Shown: positions 27,198-36,827 of the stretch, piece after piece
Layout of the letters: every line of letters begins with the position of its first letter
How positions within the stretch are numbered: the first letter of the stretch is position 1
NCBI RefSeq assembly: GCF_030053415.1
Contig: NZ_JASGBJ010000002.1
Span: 806,001-870,000 of the forward strand
Reading direction: 5' to 3'
Length of the DNA: 64,000 nucleotides
DNA from: Marinobacter sp. CHS3-4
GTDB taxonomy: Bacteria > Pseudomonadota > Gammaproteobacteria > Pseudomonadales > Oleiphilaceae
Translations under genes and position numbers: made by a program
The notes under the pieces: generated by a model
Database searches by the model: none
Seen by the model: the letters and a program-made list of their open reading frames with translations, nothing else
Told to the model about the DNA's origin: nothing

Positions 27198-28890
27198 TCA
27201 CCCATTGACGCATCACCTGAGATACCCTGGCCGGGTCTTCGGCAACCAGGCCTTTCAGGGCGTTCAATTGCCTATCATAACTGTCTGTCGCACCCGGCAA
27301 AAGCAGATCATCCTGGTCTTTCATGGCCTCTCTGAGCTCATCACCGCCTTCAATGCCGTCGAGCCCCTCATAGTCGTCACCCGTGCCTCCACCACGCTGA
27401 GACCGACCACCCCCGGACAGGGACTTGAGAGTCGGGCGCAGCAGGCCAAGGATCAGTACCAGAATGACCAGCCCGGCCAGAACTTGTTTCATCAGGTCCC
27501 AGAACCAGGGCTGCTCCCAGAAGCCAGGTTCGGTAAATTCAATTTCTTCCTCGGAGGCAAAGGCTGTGTTCATCACGGTAACACTATCGCCTCGAGCTGC
27601 CGAGTAGCCGACGGCATCCCGAACAAGCATGGTCAGGCGCTGCAGTTCCTCTTCCGGCCAGGGTTCATAGGTGACTTCGCCGGTATCCGGGTTGACCACA
27701 CGCATGTCGTCCACTGCCAGAGCCACACTCAGACGGTTGACCCGCCCCATTTCCTGCCGGATGTAACTGACCGTGCGGTCCATTTCGTAGTTGCGAGTGG
27801 ATTCTTCACGCACGTTGACCGGGGTCGGTTGGGCGTTACCTTCGCCATCCTCGTTGTTGCCCTGATTGACCTGTTCGGGCACCGTCGCGTCTGCCGGAGG
27901 CTGGTTGGACAAGGCACCGGGAATACCTCGAGCCCCTGCGGAGGTGCGCTGTTCGGTCATGGATCGCTCGCTTCGCACCGCCTGCTGCTCGGGATTGAAC
28001 AATTCTTCCGCCTGCTCGACGGATGAAAAGTCCAGATCTGCCGTGACTTCGGCGCGGAATCGACCCTCACCGACAACCGGACGGACAAGCGACGCCACTC
28101 TGCGAGTCAGGCGCTCTTCAATGCGGGAAGTGTATTCATACTGGTCTTCAATCTGCGCGCTCTGGTTGTTCTCATCCTGACCTGTCAGCAGGTTGCCGCT
28201 CTGATCGACGACCGTCACACTATCCTTGCTCATCTCCGGGATACTGCCTGCCACCAGATTCATGATGGACGCGATCTGCTCCTGCTCCAGTCGACGACCG
28301 GCAAACACTTCCAGAAATACCGAGGCAGTTGGCTCGCGTCTGTCTCGCACAAACACCGACCGCTCCGGCATTGCCAGATGAACCCTCGCCGAACGGACAG
28401 AGCGCATGCTGCTGATCGTGCGAGCCAGCTCACCCTCGAGACCCCGACGATAGCTGATGGTTTCCATGAACTGTGACGTGCCCAGGCCACGATCCTGATC
28501 CAGCAATTCGTAACCAATGGTCTGCTGATCCGTTACGCCCTCGGCGGCCAGTTTCAGACGAGCGTCGTAAACCTGATCTGCAGGCACAAGAAGCGCCCCT
28601 GAACGCGGGTCCATCCGGTACTGAATATTGTTGCTCTCCAGAATGCTGGTGACGTCCTGAGGATTGTATCCGGACATGTCACCCACCACAGGCTGATAAT
28701 TAGGCTCCTGCGCCCAGAGAACCACCGACACACCCAGCGCAACACTGGCCGCAAGCCCAACCATCAGACCGATCTGGCGAAGCAGATTCAGTCGATTGAA
28801 CCCAAACAGCATATCGCTTTGACTATCCATACCTCCGGAAACGGTGGAGGGCGTGTTTTCGTTAGTGGTTTCGGCGGGTACGCTGGACAT
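27184..28890 (-). CDS. fliF: flagellar MS-ring protein FliF
   Basis: A 568-residue inner-membrane protein with two membrane helices (about 36-55 and 455-480) around a large periplasmic region containing ring-building motifs (NIQYRMDPRSGALLVPADQVYDARLKLAAEG in segments, and RVHLAMPERSVF). The cytoplasmic C-terminus (LMRQWVNVDD-like VMRQWVNVDD) is the FliG-binding end. It is the second gene of the fliE operon, 15 bases after fliE. Confidence 0.96.
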   Translation of the reverse strand: MSSVPAETTNENTPSTVSGGMDSQSDMLFGFNRLNLLRQIGLMVGLAASVALGVSVVLWAQEPNYQPVVGDMSGYNPQDVTSILESNNIQYRMDPRSGALLVPADQVYDARLKLAAEGVTDQQTIGYELLDQDRGLGTSQFMETISYRRGLEGELARTISSMRSVRSARVHLAMPERSVFVRDRREPTASVFLEVFAGRRLEQEQIASIMNLVAGSIPEMSKDSVTVVDQSGNLLTGQDENNQSAQIEDQYEYTSRIEERLTRRVASLVRPVVGEGRFRAEVTADLDFSSVEQAEELFNPEQQAVRSERSMTEQRTSAGARGIPGALSNQPPADATVPEQVNQGNNEDGEGNAQPTPVNVREESTRNYEMDRTVSYIRQEMGRVNRLSVALAVDDMRVVNPDTGEVTYEPWPEEELQRLTMLVRDAVGYSAARGDSVTVMNTAFASEEEIEFTEPGFWEQPWFWDLMKQVLAGLVILVLILGLLRPTLKSLSGGGRSQRGGGTGDDYEGLDGIEGGDELREAMKDQDDLLLPGATDSYDRQLNALKGLVAEDPARVSQVMRQWVNVDD

Positions 28891-28905
28891 GGACTTGCTC
28901 CGCTA

Positions 28906-29274
28906 TTAAATCGGCATATTCATAATGTCTTCGTAAGACTGCACGACTCGATTTCTCACCTGAGTCAGTGCTTCGAAGGCAATGGAAGACTTTTCGGACG
29001 CAATCATTACGCGGGTAATGTCGACATTGGGATCGCCCATTTCATAAGCGGTCTTGAGGTCGCTGGACTCCTTCTGCACCTCATTCACCGAGTTCACCGC
29101 CTGGCTGAGCATGTCACTGAACTTTGGCGTTTCCTGGGTTTCCTGGACGCCAGCGGGGCGATCAATCTGACCACGAACCGCGTTGTCCTGCTGAATCCGC
29201 TGGTTGTCCATCATCTGAGACCGCATATTGCGGATCTCTGAAAGCACGCTGTTGATGTCGGCACGTTGAACCAT
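28906..29274 (-). CDS. fliE: flagellar MS ring-rod junction protein FliE
   Basis: A 122-residue protein that joins the MS ring to the rod. The C-terminal helix with [31 protein letters not shown] (shown in parts) is the family signature, ending in YEDIMNMPI. It is the first gene of fliE-F-G-H-I-J and lies 66 bases downstream of a sigma-54-type site. Confidence 0.95.
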   Translation of the reverse strand: MVQRADINSVLSEIRNMRSQMMDNQRIQQDNAVRGQIDRPAGVQETQETPKFSDMLSQAVNSVNEVQKESSDLKTAYEMGDPNVDITRVMIASEKSSIAFEALTQVRNRVVQSYEDIMNMPI

Positions 29275-29339
29275 GAGTCTCTCTCCCGGGCGGCCAAACG
29301 TCGGCCACTCCTGAACTGTTCATCTACAGCCATAGAGCA

Positions 29340-29354
29340 GCAAATTACAGGCCA
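29340..29354 (-). promoter_or_regulatory. sigma-54-type promoter of fliE
   Basis: On the minus strand this reads TGGCCTGTAATTTGC. GG and GC are ten bases apart and the -12 element TTGC is exact; the -24 element TGGCCT has two changes from TGGCAC. It lies 66 bases before fliE in the correct orientation, where polar flagellates usually have a FleR/FleQ-dependent promoter. Confidence 0.68.
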
Positions 29355-29436
29355 ACCATATTTTCTACATGCATTTCAATCGGTTAATAAACGAAAGTTA
29401 ACGCTATAGGCCACTAGCGACAATCTTTTGACAAAC

Positions 29437-29459
29437 AAAAAAAGGCACCCGAAGGTGCC
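29437..29459 (-). terminator. intrinsic terminator after fleR
   Basis: On the minus strand GGCACC-TTCG-GGTGCC forms a perfect six-pair stem with a stable tetraloop, followed by seven T residues. It lies 25 bases past the fleR stop and upstream of the fliE promoter, closing the fleS-fleR unit. Confidence 0.92.
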
Positions 29460-29483
29460 AATCGAAGGAGACGCATCAATGCA

Positions 29484-30941
29484 TCAGGCGGTCGCAAGCT
29501 CTGAATCCAGGTCAATACCTGCATCCCGCATCTGGGCAAGTTTGTATCGCAAGGTTCGGGGGCTGATTCCAAGCTGCTCGGCAGCGCGGTTTCGACGCCC
29601 ACGCTCTTTGCGAAGCGCATCAATGATGATCCTGAATTCCCGCTGACGAACCTCGTCGCCCAGGGAGGTTACGCTGCCAGTCTGATCGGCAGGCGGAGAC
29701 GCCAGGACATCATCTGGTTCTTCAGAAAGGATGCCATGCTCAGGCTGAATCGCCGCCGACGAGGACTCTACTGCCGCTGCGGCCGGAGATTCCGCGTCCA
29801 TCCGACCGTTGATACCCAGCTCCAAACAGAGATCACTGGCCTGAATGACGTTTCCCTGATGCAGCACCAGTGCACGCTGCAAAGCATTGTCCAGTTCCCG
29901 GACGTTGCCCGGCCAGCGATGGTTTGTAAGGGCTTCCCGGGCATCCGGCGCAAAGGTAATACCGGTCAGCTTCATCTTGCGACAATGGGCCTTAAGAAGA
30001 GACGTTGCCAACGGCATGATGTCCATGGGTCGCTCCCGCAGAGGCTGCCAGTGCATCGGGAATACGGTCAGGCGGTAATACAGGTCTTCCCTGAACTGCC
30101 CCTCACGCACGTAATGACCAAGATCGCGGTTGGTCGTCGCAATGACACGAACATCCAGGTTGATGGTTTTGCGCCCACCCACACGTTCCACTTCACGTTC
30201 CTGAAGCACACGAAGTAGTTTGGACTGCAGGCCCAAGTCCATCTCTGAAATCTCGTCGAGCAAAATGGTGCCGCCATTGGCCTGCTCAAACTTGCCCGGC
30301 GAAGAAGCAACAGCGCCGGTGAATGCGCCCTTCTCATGACCAAACAAAATGGCCTCCAGCATGTTCTCTGGAATAGCCGCACAGTTGATCGCGATGAACG
30401 GCTGCTCTGAGCGGGGCGATTGATTGTGGATGTAGCGCGCCAGCACCTCTTTGCCTGTGCCGCTCTCCCCGGAAATCATGACGGTCGAATCGCTGGCAGC
30501 TACTTTGGCCGCCAATTGGAACATGCGCTTACTGATTGGATCCTCAGCCACTGGCTGATCGCTGTCTTTTTGCCGACTGCCACCCACAACGCGACTTACC
30601 GCTTCCACCAGAATCGAGGGCTCGAAAGGCTTCACCAGGTAATCGATGGCACCGGCCTGCATCGCCGAGACCGCGTGGCTGATCTGCCCATAGGCAGTAA
30701 TCAGCATTATCGGCAGCCCGGGATACAGTTTCTGGACTTCGTAAAGCAATTCATGACCGGACATGCCCGGCATGTTGACGTCGCTGACCACCATATCCAG
30801 CGGGCCTTCTGCCAGGCACTTCAGCGCCTGTTCAGCATTGCTGGCTTCCCTCACCCGGAACTTCGCGAGTTCCAAAGTGGTTACCAGCGCCTCGCGAAGA
30901 TCCTGGTCGTCCTCAACAATCAGAATTTGAGCCTTGGCCAT
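29484..30941 (-). CDS. fleR: sigma-54-dependent response regulator FleR (FlrC)
   Basis: A 485-residue activator for class III flagellar genes. The receiver domain has D11-D12 and phosphoacceptor D54 (VSDVNMPG). The AAA+ domain shows [14 protein letters not shown] for sigma-54 contact and LLDEISEM. The C-terminal Fis-type helix-turn-helix is [21 protein letters not shown]. It is paired with the kinase gene fleS 26 bases upstream and followed by an intrinsic terminator. Its targets should include the sigma-54 promoters in this window. Confidence 0.95.
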   Translation of the reverse strand: MAKAQILIVEDDQDLREALVTTLELAKFRVREASNAEQALKCLAEGPLDMVVSDVNMPGMSGHELLYEVQKLYPGLPIMLITAYGQISHAVSAMQAGAIDYLVKPFEPSILVEAVSRVVGGSRQKDSDQPVAEDPISKRMFQLAAKVAASDSTVMISGESGTGKEVLARYIHNQSPRSEQPFIAINCAAIPENMLEAILFGHEKGAFTGAVASSPGKFEQANGGTILLDEISEMDLGLQSKLLRVLQEREVERVGGRKTINLDVRVIATTNRDLGHYVREGQFREDLYYRLTVFPMHWQPLRERPMDIMPLATSLLKAHCRKMKLTGITFAPDAREALTNHRWPGNVRELDNALQRALVLHQGNVIQASDLCLELGINGRMDAESPAAAAVESSSAAIQPEHGILSEEPDDVLASPPADQTGSVTSLGDEVRQREFRIIIDALRKERGRRNRAAEQLGISPRTLRYKLAQMRDAGIDLDSELATA

Positions 30942-30967
30942 AATTGCCTCCGATACCTTCTGTTGTA

Positions 30968-32251
30968 CTAGCTATTCTTCTGCTTGTTTTTCGGCTGCCG
31001 GTCACCGGATGACGAACGCAGCAATGGCAGAGCGAGAGTGGCCACCGCGCCACCGGCGGCCTTCGATTCAATATCAAAATGTCCCTGGTGGGCTTTAACC
31101 ACCGCCTGCACTACCGCCAACCCCAAGCCAGTCCCATGGGATTTAGTGGTGTAGAAAGCCTCCAGCATCTGGCTGGTTTGCTCGGCAGAAAACCCCGGGC
31201 CGTCATCGGCCACCTGAATACTCAGTTCCTGCCCTATCTGATTCAGGGACACGCTGATGTGCTTGGCCCCCGCCTCGATGCTGTTATTCACAAGATTGGT
31301 ACAGGCGCCCACCAGCGCATCGCGATTGCACAGCATTGGCTGATCGGCAACCTGGCTGTCCAGATCGATGTGGACATCGGATGGATGGCGAAGCCCCTCG
31401 ATGGCAGCTTTCAAAGCCTGAGCGACGCTTTCAGTGGAAAGCTCTTCCGCCAGACGGGTTTCTCCGCGGGCGAAGATCAACATGTCTCTGACCTGCTGCT
31501 CCAGATGGGTCAGACGGGACATCAGACGCGAAGCGCACCTCTGTCGAAGCTCTTCTTCCAGATCTGGCTGACTCAGATGGCCGCCGTAGAGAATGGCCGC
31601 TGACAGCGGAGTACGAATCTGGTGGGCCAGAGAAGCAACCATTCTCCCCATGGCCGACAGGCGCTGTGCATGGGCCAGCTGACTTTGGAGCTGACGGGTT
31701 TCCGTGAGATCGGTAAGCAGAATCAACTGGCCCGGCTGATTTTCCATCGTTCGAATTTCGATACTGACTCGGCGACCATCTTTCAGAGACACTTCATGAC
31801 CGTCGTCACGACGAGGCGCAAAACAGCGGCGGATCACATCCAGCCAGCGCTCACCGTCGAGTGGTTCACCAAGAAGCGTAATAGCTGCTGGGTTGGTTTG
31901 AGTCACCACCCCCTGACTGTCCAGAACAACCACGCCTGCAGGCAGTGCATGCAACAATGTGGACAACCGGTCAGCCAGCTCTTCCTTCTGTTCCAGTTCA
32001 GCCTGACGCTGTCGGGATTCCGCAGACAATTCACCCGAGAGCTGGTTAACCCGGGATTCAAGCGTTCGGTACGAGTCGGTAATTTGCCGGGACATCTGAT
32101 TAAACAGGTCCAACGCAGTACCTACCGTTTCGTCGTCGTGCTCCGGAAACAATGCGGTCACTTTGTCATTTACATCGGCCGCGGCGTTGATGGAAGACTC
32201 TTCCGTGGACGCTCCGCCTGCTGACTGAACCACAAACTGTAACTGACTCAT
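30968..32251 (-). CDS. fleS: sensor histidine kinase FleS (FlrB)
   Basis: A 427-residue cytoplasmic kinase with no membrane helix. A coiled N-terminus leads into a PAS-like domain (about 90-180), then HisKA with H210 in SLAHQIRTPLSAA, and a HATPase domain with NLVNNSIEAGA, DDGPGF and GTGLGLAVV. I chose ATG 32251 (MSQLQF), which has GAGGG upstream; a longer reading would begin with TTG at 32293, close to the expected transcription start. It is the FleR partner. A sigma-54-type site lies 69 bases upstream. Confidence 0.93.
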   Translation of the reverse strand: MSQLQFVVQSAGGASTEESSINAAADVNDKVTALFPEHDDETVGTALDLFNQMSRQITDSYRTLESRVNQLSGELSAESRQRQAELEQKEELADRLSTLLHALPAGVVVLDSQGVVTQTNPAAITLLGEPLDGERWLDVIRRCFAPRRDDGHEVSLKDGRRVSIEIRTMENQPGQLILLTDLTETRQLQSQLAHAQRLSAMGRMVASLAHQIRTPLSAAILYGGHLSQPDLEEELRQRCASRLMSRLTHLEQQVRDMLIFARGETRLAEELSTESVAQALKAAIEGLRHPSDVHIDLDSQVADQPMLCNRDALVGACTNLVNNSIEAGAKHISVSLNQIGQELSIQVADDGPGFSAEQTSQMLEAFYTTKSHGTGLGLAVVQAVVKAHQGHFDIESKAAGGAVATLALPLLRSSSGDRQPKNKQKNS

Positions 32252-32319
32252 AAACTCGCCCTCTGACCGGGCCTTTGATTTGGCCCGAACCAATCGGATG
32301 GATCGTTACGGGTTCGAAA

Positions 32320-32334
32320 GCGAGGAGCGTGCCA
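32320..32334 (-). promoter_or_regulatory. sigma-54-type promoter of fleS-fleR
   Basis: On the minus strand this reads TGGCACGCTCCTCGC. The -24 element is perfect, GG and GC are ten bases apart, and the -12 element TCGC has one mismatch. It lies between fleQ and fleS, matching the known class II position where FleQ activates fleSR. Confidence 0.75.
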
Positions 32335-32469
32335 GAATTATTTTTTCGTTTTATTTCAATAGGTAGGAAAATCTAATAAGCGGTAAACGACGGTTTTCTG
32401 TCGCCCAGAAAGCAGTGCGACGCCGAAGGTTACGAACCTTTGACGCCGCAAACAAGTGCCAAAAGGCAG

Positions 32470-33915
32470 TCAGGTTTCTTCTGATTCTTCGTCTCTAAGG
32501 CCGTATTTACGAACCTTCTCGACGAGCGTGGTACGACGAATACGAAGTTTTTCGGCAGCCCGTGCGACCACGCCCGCAGACTCATCCAACGCCTGCTGAA
32601 TCAGCTGCTTCTCTAGATTGGAGAGATAATCCTTGAGATCAATACCATTCACCGGCAGCAAAGCCGGCGCATCCAGACCCACCAGCCCGGGCACTCCCAT
32701 GGGCATGCCGGAATCTTCCACAGGCCGGTTTTCGTCATAATCGTCGACGTAACGGAATTTCTTTGGCAGTTCCTGTACGCCGATGACGCCATAGGGGTGC
32801 ATGATCGCCAACCGCTCCACAAGATTGGCCAGCTCCCGCACGTTGCCCGGCCAATCGTGGCGACACAGACTCATAATGGCAGCGGAGTTCATCCGCAGCG
32901 ATCCCCGCTTTTCTTTTTCCATACGGGAAATCAGCTCGTTGATCAGCAGAGGGATATCCTCCACCCGATCTCGCAAAGCCGGCATTTCTATCGGGAAGAC
33001 GTTCAGACGGTAGTATAGATCTTCACGGAAATCGCCGGTCTCGATCATATCCTCAAGCTGTTTGTGAGTGGCCGCGATCACACGCACGTCAGCAGACTGA
33101 GTACGGTTACTGCCGACTTTTTCAAACGTGCGTTCCTGGAGAACACGCAGAATCTTCACCTGCATGTTCAAGGGCATGTCACCAATTTCATCGAGGAAGA
33201 GCGTGCCGCCTTCCGCCATTTCAAACCGCCCGATGCGGGCCGTGATAGCACCGGTAAATGCGCCTTTTTCGTGGCCGAAGAGTTCGCTTTCAAGCAGTTC
33301 GGCTGGAATGGCGCCGCAATTGACAGGCACAAAGGGTTTGTCACGTCGGGTGGAATGATAGTGCAGGTTCCGGGCGACCACTTCCTTGCCAGTGCCAGAC
33401 TCGCCGGTAATCAAAACGCTGACTTCCTTATCGGCCACCTGCTCCATCAACTGGCGAACCGACTGTACTTTTCGGCTGGTGCCTACAAGGCTACGAAACA
33501 ATTGCAGACCGCGCTGCTGACCGCGCTCTTGATGACGGGCGAACTGGTCGCGGAAGATCTGTGCCCGATAAAGAGAGTCCACGAATTTCGTGTAGTTCAA
33601 AGGCCATTCCATACGGACAATGATGCGCCCGGCGTCTTCTTCAGACAGGCCTTTCAGATCAGGGTCACCCACCATCAGAATTGGAAGCCCCTGAGTGGAC
33701 TGGCTGATCGCGGCTACCGTGTTCTTTGCGGAATCGTCACTGCCGTCCAGGATAACGACCGAGGCGGCGTCCAGAGCTTCCGGTTCTTCCAGCATTGCCG
33801 CCGCTTCGTCACCCGAAACAATCTCTTCTTCCCCTATGAATTCGAGGATAGTGGCAATGTCGCGTCTTCTGGTTTCGTCCTCACTGAGTACCAGCACATT
33901 ATTATTCTTGGACAT
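32470..33915 (-). CDS. fleQ: flagellar master regulator FleQ (FlrA)
   Basis: A 481-residue sigma-54 activator at the top of the flagellar cascade; in Pseudomonas it also binds c-di-GMP and FleN. The N-terminal FleQ domain (1-120) looks like a receiver but lacks the phosphoacceptor pattern. The AAA+ domain has Walker A GESGTGKE at 171-178, GAFTGA at 218-223 and [11 protein letters not shown] Fis-type helix-turn-helix ([21 protein letters not shown]) ends the protein. It is transcribed from its own sigma-70-like promoter. Confidence 0.95.
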   Translation of the reverse strand: MSKNNNVLVLSEDETRRRDIATILEFIGEEEIVSGDEAAAMLEEPEALDAASVVILDGSDDSAKNTVAAISQSTQGLPILMVGDPDLKGLSEEDAGRIIVRMEWPLNYTKFVDSLYRAQIFRDQFARHQERGQQRGLQLFRSLVGTSRKVQSVRQLMEQVADKEVSVLITGESGTGKEVVARNLHYHSTRRDKPFVPVNCGAIPAELLESELFGHEKGAFTGAITARIGRFEMAEGGTLFLDEIGDMPLNMQVKILRVLQERTFEKVGSNRTQSADVRVIAATHKQLEDMIETGDFREDLYYRLNVFPIEMPALRDRVEDIPLLINELISRMEKEKRGSLRMNSAAIMSLCRHDWPGNVRELANLVERLAIMHPYGVIGVQELPKKFRYVDDYDENRPVEDSGMPMGVPGLVGLDAPALLPVNGIDLKDYLSNLEKQLIQQALDESAGVVARAAEKLRIRRTTLVEKVRKYGLRDEESEET

Positions 33916-33950
33916 TCAAACGAATCTCTTGCGGGGAATGTTTCTGCCGT

Positions 33951-33979
33951 ATTTAAGACTGAACGACTCCAAGAGTCAA
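33951..33979 (-). promoter_or_regulatory. sigma-70-like promoter of fleQ
   Basis: On the minus strand TTGACT and TTAAAT are separated by exactly 17 bases. The -10 box ends 36 bases before the fleQ ATG, which would give a short leader of about 29 bases. This fits fleQ being a class I gene outside sigma-54 control. Confidence 0.68.
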
Positions 33980-34040
33980 TTTTATGACGCGCCTTTCTGA
34001 AAAATCCCTGGCAGCCATCCAACCAGGGCGAGCGCTTGCG

Positions 34041-34364
34041 TCACTTCGAGGGGTTCAGCGATACATTCTGATAGGCTTTGGCCGCGCTGCGATTCTGGTT
34101 CACGCCTTCCAGAGCTCGCTTGGCCTCGGCCTTGGCATCGTTCGCCGAAATATTGGCACGATCGCAGAACGTCTGAAGTTGCGCCAACCGCTCTCGAACC
34201 GGCTCTGCGCCCAACTCGCCGATCTCAAGCGCTTGCATCAGCGGCTCAAGGGTCGGTTTGACCAACTGATTCAATCGTGACAGCTCTTCCCAATTCTGCT
34301 CGGAAAGAGCCGTTTTCAGGTGTTCTATCAGCGTATCAATCGCTTCCAGCCGTTCGTCTGCCAT
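34041..34364 (-). CDS. FliT-like small helical protein
   Basis: A 107-residue all-helical protein, acidic at first and basic near the end. No clear motif identifies it. Size, helical content and position directly before fleQ match the FliT/FleP-type export chaperone slot found in related polar flagellar clusters, so I call it FliT-like with caution. The start is ATG 34364; a GTG three bases earlier is in frame. Its usual companions fliD and fliS are not next to it; a DUF1329 gene comes first. Confidence 0.5.
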   Translation of the reverse strand: MADERLEAIDTLIEHLKTALSEQNWEELSRLNQLVKPTLEPLMQALEIGELGAEPVRERLAQLQTFCDRANISANDAKAEAKRALEGVNQNRSAAKAYQNVSLNPSK

Positions 34365-34420
34365 CACAGGGGACCTTCTGATCGAAAAATGTCAGGTATC
34401 ACCTCTCTGGCATCCCCGTG

Positions 34421-35779
34421 TCAGCGACGGGCATCACGCCGGGCTGCAGAAGCAGAGAACTGATCACCGCGGAAGCCCGGGTCAAAATCATAAGCCGGGT
34501 AGCCGTTGTCCAGGCCATCAATGTAATACCGTTCCGCCTTCAGATCATAAGTCATTTCCATGGTCGTCCAGAAGACCGGCTCGCTGTAGAAGCTGATGTT
34601 ATGAGCTTCAGACACACGCCAGAGATTGCCCTCTTCATCGTACTCTTCTGTTGCCAATACCTGCCAGCTGTCTTCATCCACATAGAAAACCCGGCGCGCG
34701 TATATGTGGCTGATACCCGTGCGCAGCTTGGCTTCAACGACCCAGACTCTGTGCAGTTCATAGCGAGCCAGTTCCTGATTGATATGCTGAGGGCGAATAA
34801 TGTCGTCCGGACGAACGTCGCTGTCATGCAGCTGGTAGGCGTTATAAGGCACGTAGATTTCGCGTTTGCCTTTCAGCTCCCAATCGTACTGATTGGGGGC
34901 GCCGTTATACATATCCTTCTGATCCACTGCTCGCAGGGAGGAAGAGTTCGGAAGATCGGTTTCATACGCCAGGTTCGGCGAGCGGCGAAGGCGACGAGAG
35001 CCCGCGTCATATCGCCATGCCAGACGGGGTGAACGAATCTGATCCAGGGTCTCGTGGACCAACGTTATCGTACCGGCCAGGTTCGATGGGGCGATGGTGT
35101 CTGTTTTCAGATAGAAAATCTTGTTGTCGATGTCAGCAAGGTTGGCACCACGCCGGCTGTAGGCAATGAAATAGTCGTACTGGTTTACCACCTCGTTATA
35201 AGAACCACTTACCTGGGGAGTAGCCGAAGCGCTGCGGAACGAAACTTCCTCACCGCGGTAGCGCAGAATGTGGTTCCAGATAACCTCCAGTCCGTTTTGA
35301 GGAATCGGAAACGGGCTGGTCATGATGGTATCGCGAACACCGTTGCCGTTCCTGAGCAGCTCGGCCGTCAAAGCATTCTCTTTGTATTTTTCGTACACAT
35401 GATCCGGAAATGCCGCACTGCGACGAGTCTGATAAATCGGCATCACGAAATCGGGGCCGTATTCTTCAAGCATTTTGATATGGCCATCCGTAAGCTTGTC
35501 TCGGTAGAGGTCCATATTCGCTTGAGAAATCACAAACAAGGGCTCATCTTCCGGGAAAGGGCTTACCTCAACATCTCCGGGTGACCAGTTTGCAGGCGGT
35601 TCAGAAACGCCACCATTCCATGCGGGAATGACGCCGGAGGCATTGCCGCTCTTGACGGCTCCGACTGGCGTCAGATCTTTACCCAACCGTTCGGCCTCAG
35701 CCGCCGGGACCTTGGCTTGCGCCAGACCAGCCAGCCCGACCAATCCCGCCGCTACCGCTGCAAATATCCGATTCCGCAT
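34421..35779 (-). CDS. DUF1329 family envelope protein
   Basis: A 452-residue exported protein. It has a signal peptide (about 1-22, ending GLAQA) and a long mature domain rich in Tyr, Trp and Arg with IPAWNGGVSEPP near the start, LAWRYDAGSRRLRRSPN in the middle and VYVDEDSW-like FYVDEDSWQVLATEEYDEEGNLW near the end, which are DUF1329 patterns. The fold resembles outer-membrane lipoprotein carriers such as LolB, and members often sit beside RND-type exporters in hydrocarbon- or steroid-using bacteria. Here no such exporter is adjacent. Function unknown. Confidence 0.85.
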   Translation of the reverse strand: MRNRIFAAVAAGLVGLAGLAQAKVPAAEAERLGKDLTPVGAVKSGNASGVIPAWNGGVSEPPANWSPGDVEVSPFPEDEPLFVISQANMDLYRDKLTDGHIKMLEEYGPDFVMPIYQTRRSAAFPDHVYEKYKENALTAELLRNGNGVRDTIMTSPFPIPQNGLEVIWNHILRYRGEEVSFRSASATPQVSGSYNEVVNQYDYFIAYSRRGANLADIDNKIFYLKTDTIAPSNLAGTITLVHETLDQIRSPRLAWRYDAGSRRLRRSPNLAYETDLPNSSSLRAVDQKDMYNGAPNQYDWELKGKREIYVPYNAYQLHDSDVRPDDIIRPQHINQELARYELHRVWVVEAKLRTGISHIYARRVFYVDEDSWQVLATEEYDEEGNLWRVSEAHNISFYSEPVFWTTMEMTYDLKAERYYIDGLDNGYPAYDFDPGFRGDQFSASAARRDARR

Positions 35780-36026
35780 TTCTCGTCCCCTTCACTGAAA
35801 CATAAAACACTGTGCATTCGCTTCAACGGCCGGATGGCCAATAAAGCTGGTTCAGATCTCCGGGCCATTCTGTCTAAATTCAAACGCCCGTTTCAAGTGA
35901 CCGTTTGTTTTTTATTGTCACCAGGATCCGTGATCGCAATGGGAGAATTTTTATACGATAAATGGTAGGATAGACGTTAATCCACAGGTTTGGCTCTTCC
36001 CGAAAACTCGTTCTGACAGGTCTTTA

Positions 36027-36503
36027 ATGGCATCGCAGTGGCATTCGTTGATATCGCAGAAGGTCTTTTTGGCTAAAAGCCTGTTGAACCAGCGTGACCG
36101 AACAGACTCGATTCCGGAACAGGAAGCCTGCTGGCAAGGTGCCGTGGAACTGGCTCTAAGGTCGCGCCAATTACTGATGGTCATGATTGCGCGTCTCTAT
36201 CAGGATAAACAGGGTGAGCCACACAACCTTGAATCCCTGAAAACGTTACTTGGGGACGACATTCCAGAAGTCAGTGAGCTGGAATCGATGGCATTGGGCG
36301 CCGGCAACTGGTGGGCCTACTTTGACCAACTACAGCGTTATCAAACACGACCACCGTCGCCCAAGAAAACAGTCAGCGATGAAAACATCATCGCGGTGGC
36401 TGCTGACTACGGACCTGAACGCTCATCGGAGGCACTGAACCGCGCCTTGGCCGATATGAAAAACTTTACCGACGTCCTGGAAGAACGTCACAGCGAGTGG
36501 TAA
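36027..36503 (+). CDS. conserved protein of unknown function near lexA (DUF6586-like)
   Basis: A 158-residue cytoplasmic protein, mostly helical, with an Arg/Leu-rich middle (ELALRSRQLLMVMIARLY) and a WWAYFDQLQRYQ segment. In Pseudomonas a gene of this size and type, with the next small gene, lies between topA and sulA-lexA, and the same order is kept here with sulA and lexA. That synteny is from memory. The ATG at 36027 has ACAGG about nine bases upstream. Function unknown. Confidence 0.72.
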   Translation: MASQWHSLISQKVFLAKSLLNQRDRTDSIPEQEACWQGAVELALRSRQLLMVMIARLYQDKQGEPHNLESLKTLLGDDIPEVSELESMALGAGNWWAYFDQLQRYQTRPPSPKKTVSDENIIAVAADYGPERSSEALNRALADMKNFTDVLEERHSEW

Positions 36504-36547
36504 GCCGCGGCTGAAAGATCCAGGACAATGAAATGAAAGGCTTTGAA

Positions 36548-36808
36548 ATGTCACCTTCTTTTTTTGAAATCGTACAACTCAGTAACGGCGACTATGCCCT
36601 GCGCCGCGTGGATGATGACAGCGCGCCGCTGGTCAAAATCTCGTTTTCATCAGAAGCGAAAGAAATGATGGAAGACCGGGATATGGCCGTTGCCAAGGCC
36701 ATGATCGCAGCTGGAATTGAAGCCGCAGGCAACATCAGCCACGACATAGAACTTGAGGATGAAGAGCCAGAGGCTCTGGATGTCCAGCCCTCTTACACTC
36801 TTCACTGA
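36548..36808 (+). CDS. small conserved protein before sulA
   Basis: An 86-residue acidic protein. I place the start at ATG 36548 (MSPSFFEIVQL); an ATG five codons earlier is also in frame. The pattern LSNGDYALRRVDD, then VKISFSSEAKEMM looks like a compact beta-alpha fold, followed by an acidic tail (ELEDEEPEAL). It follows the preceding gene by 44 bases and converges with sulA, 19 bases away. Function unknown. Confidence 0.7.
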   Translation: MSPSFFEIVQLSNGDYALRRVDDDSAPLVKISFSSEAKEMMEDRDMAVAKAMIAAGIEAAGNISHDIELEDEEPEALDVQPSYTLH

Positions 36809-36827
36809 CGGCGTTTGGCCATAGGAA

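Noticed and set aside
32448..32461. Sigma-54-like sequence TGGCACTTGTTTGC on the minus strand after fleQ
   Set aside because: The GG and GC doublets are nine bases apart, not ten, which sigma-54 tolerates poorly. A correctly spaced site lies nearer fleS at 32320-32334.
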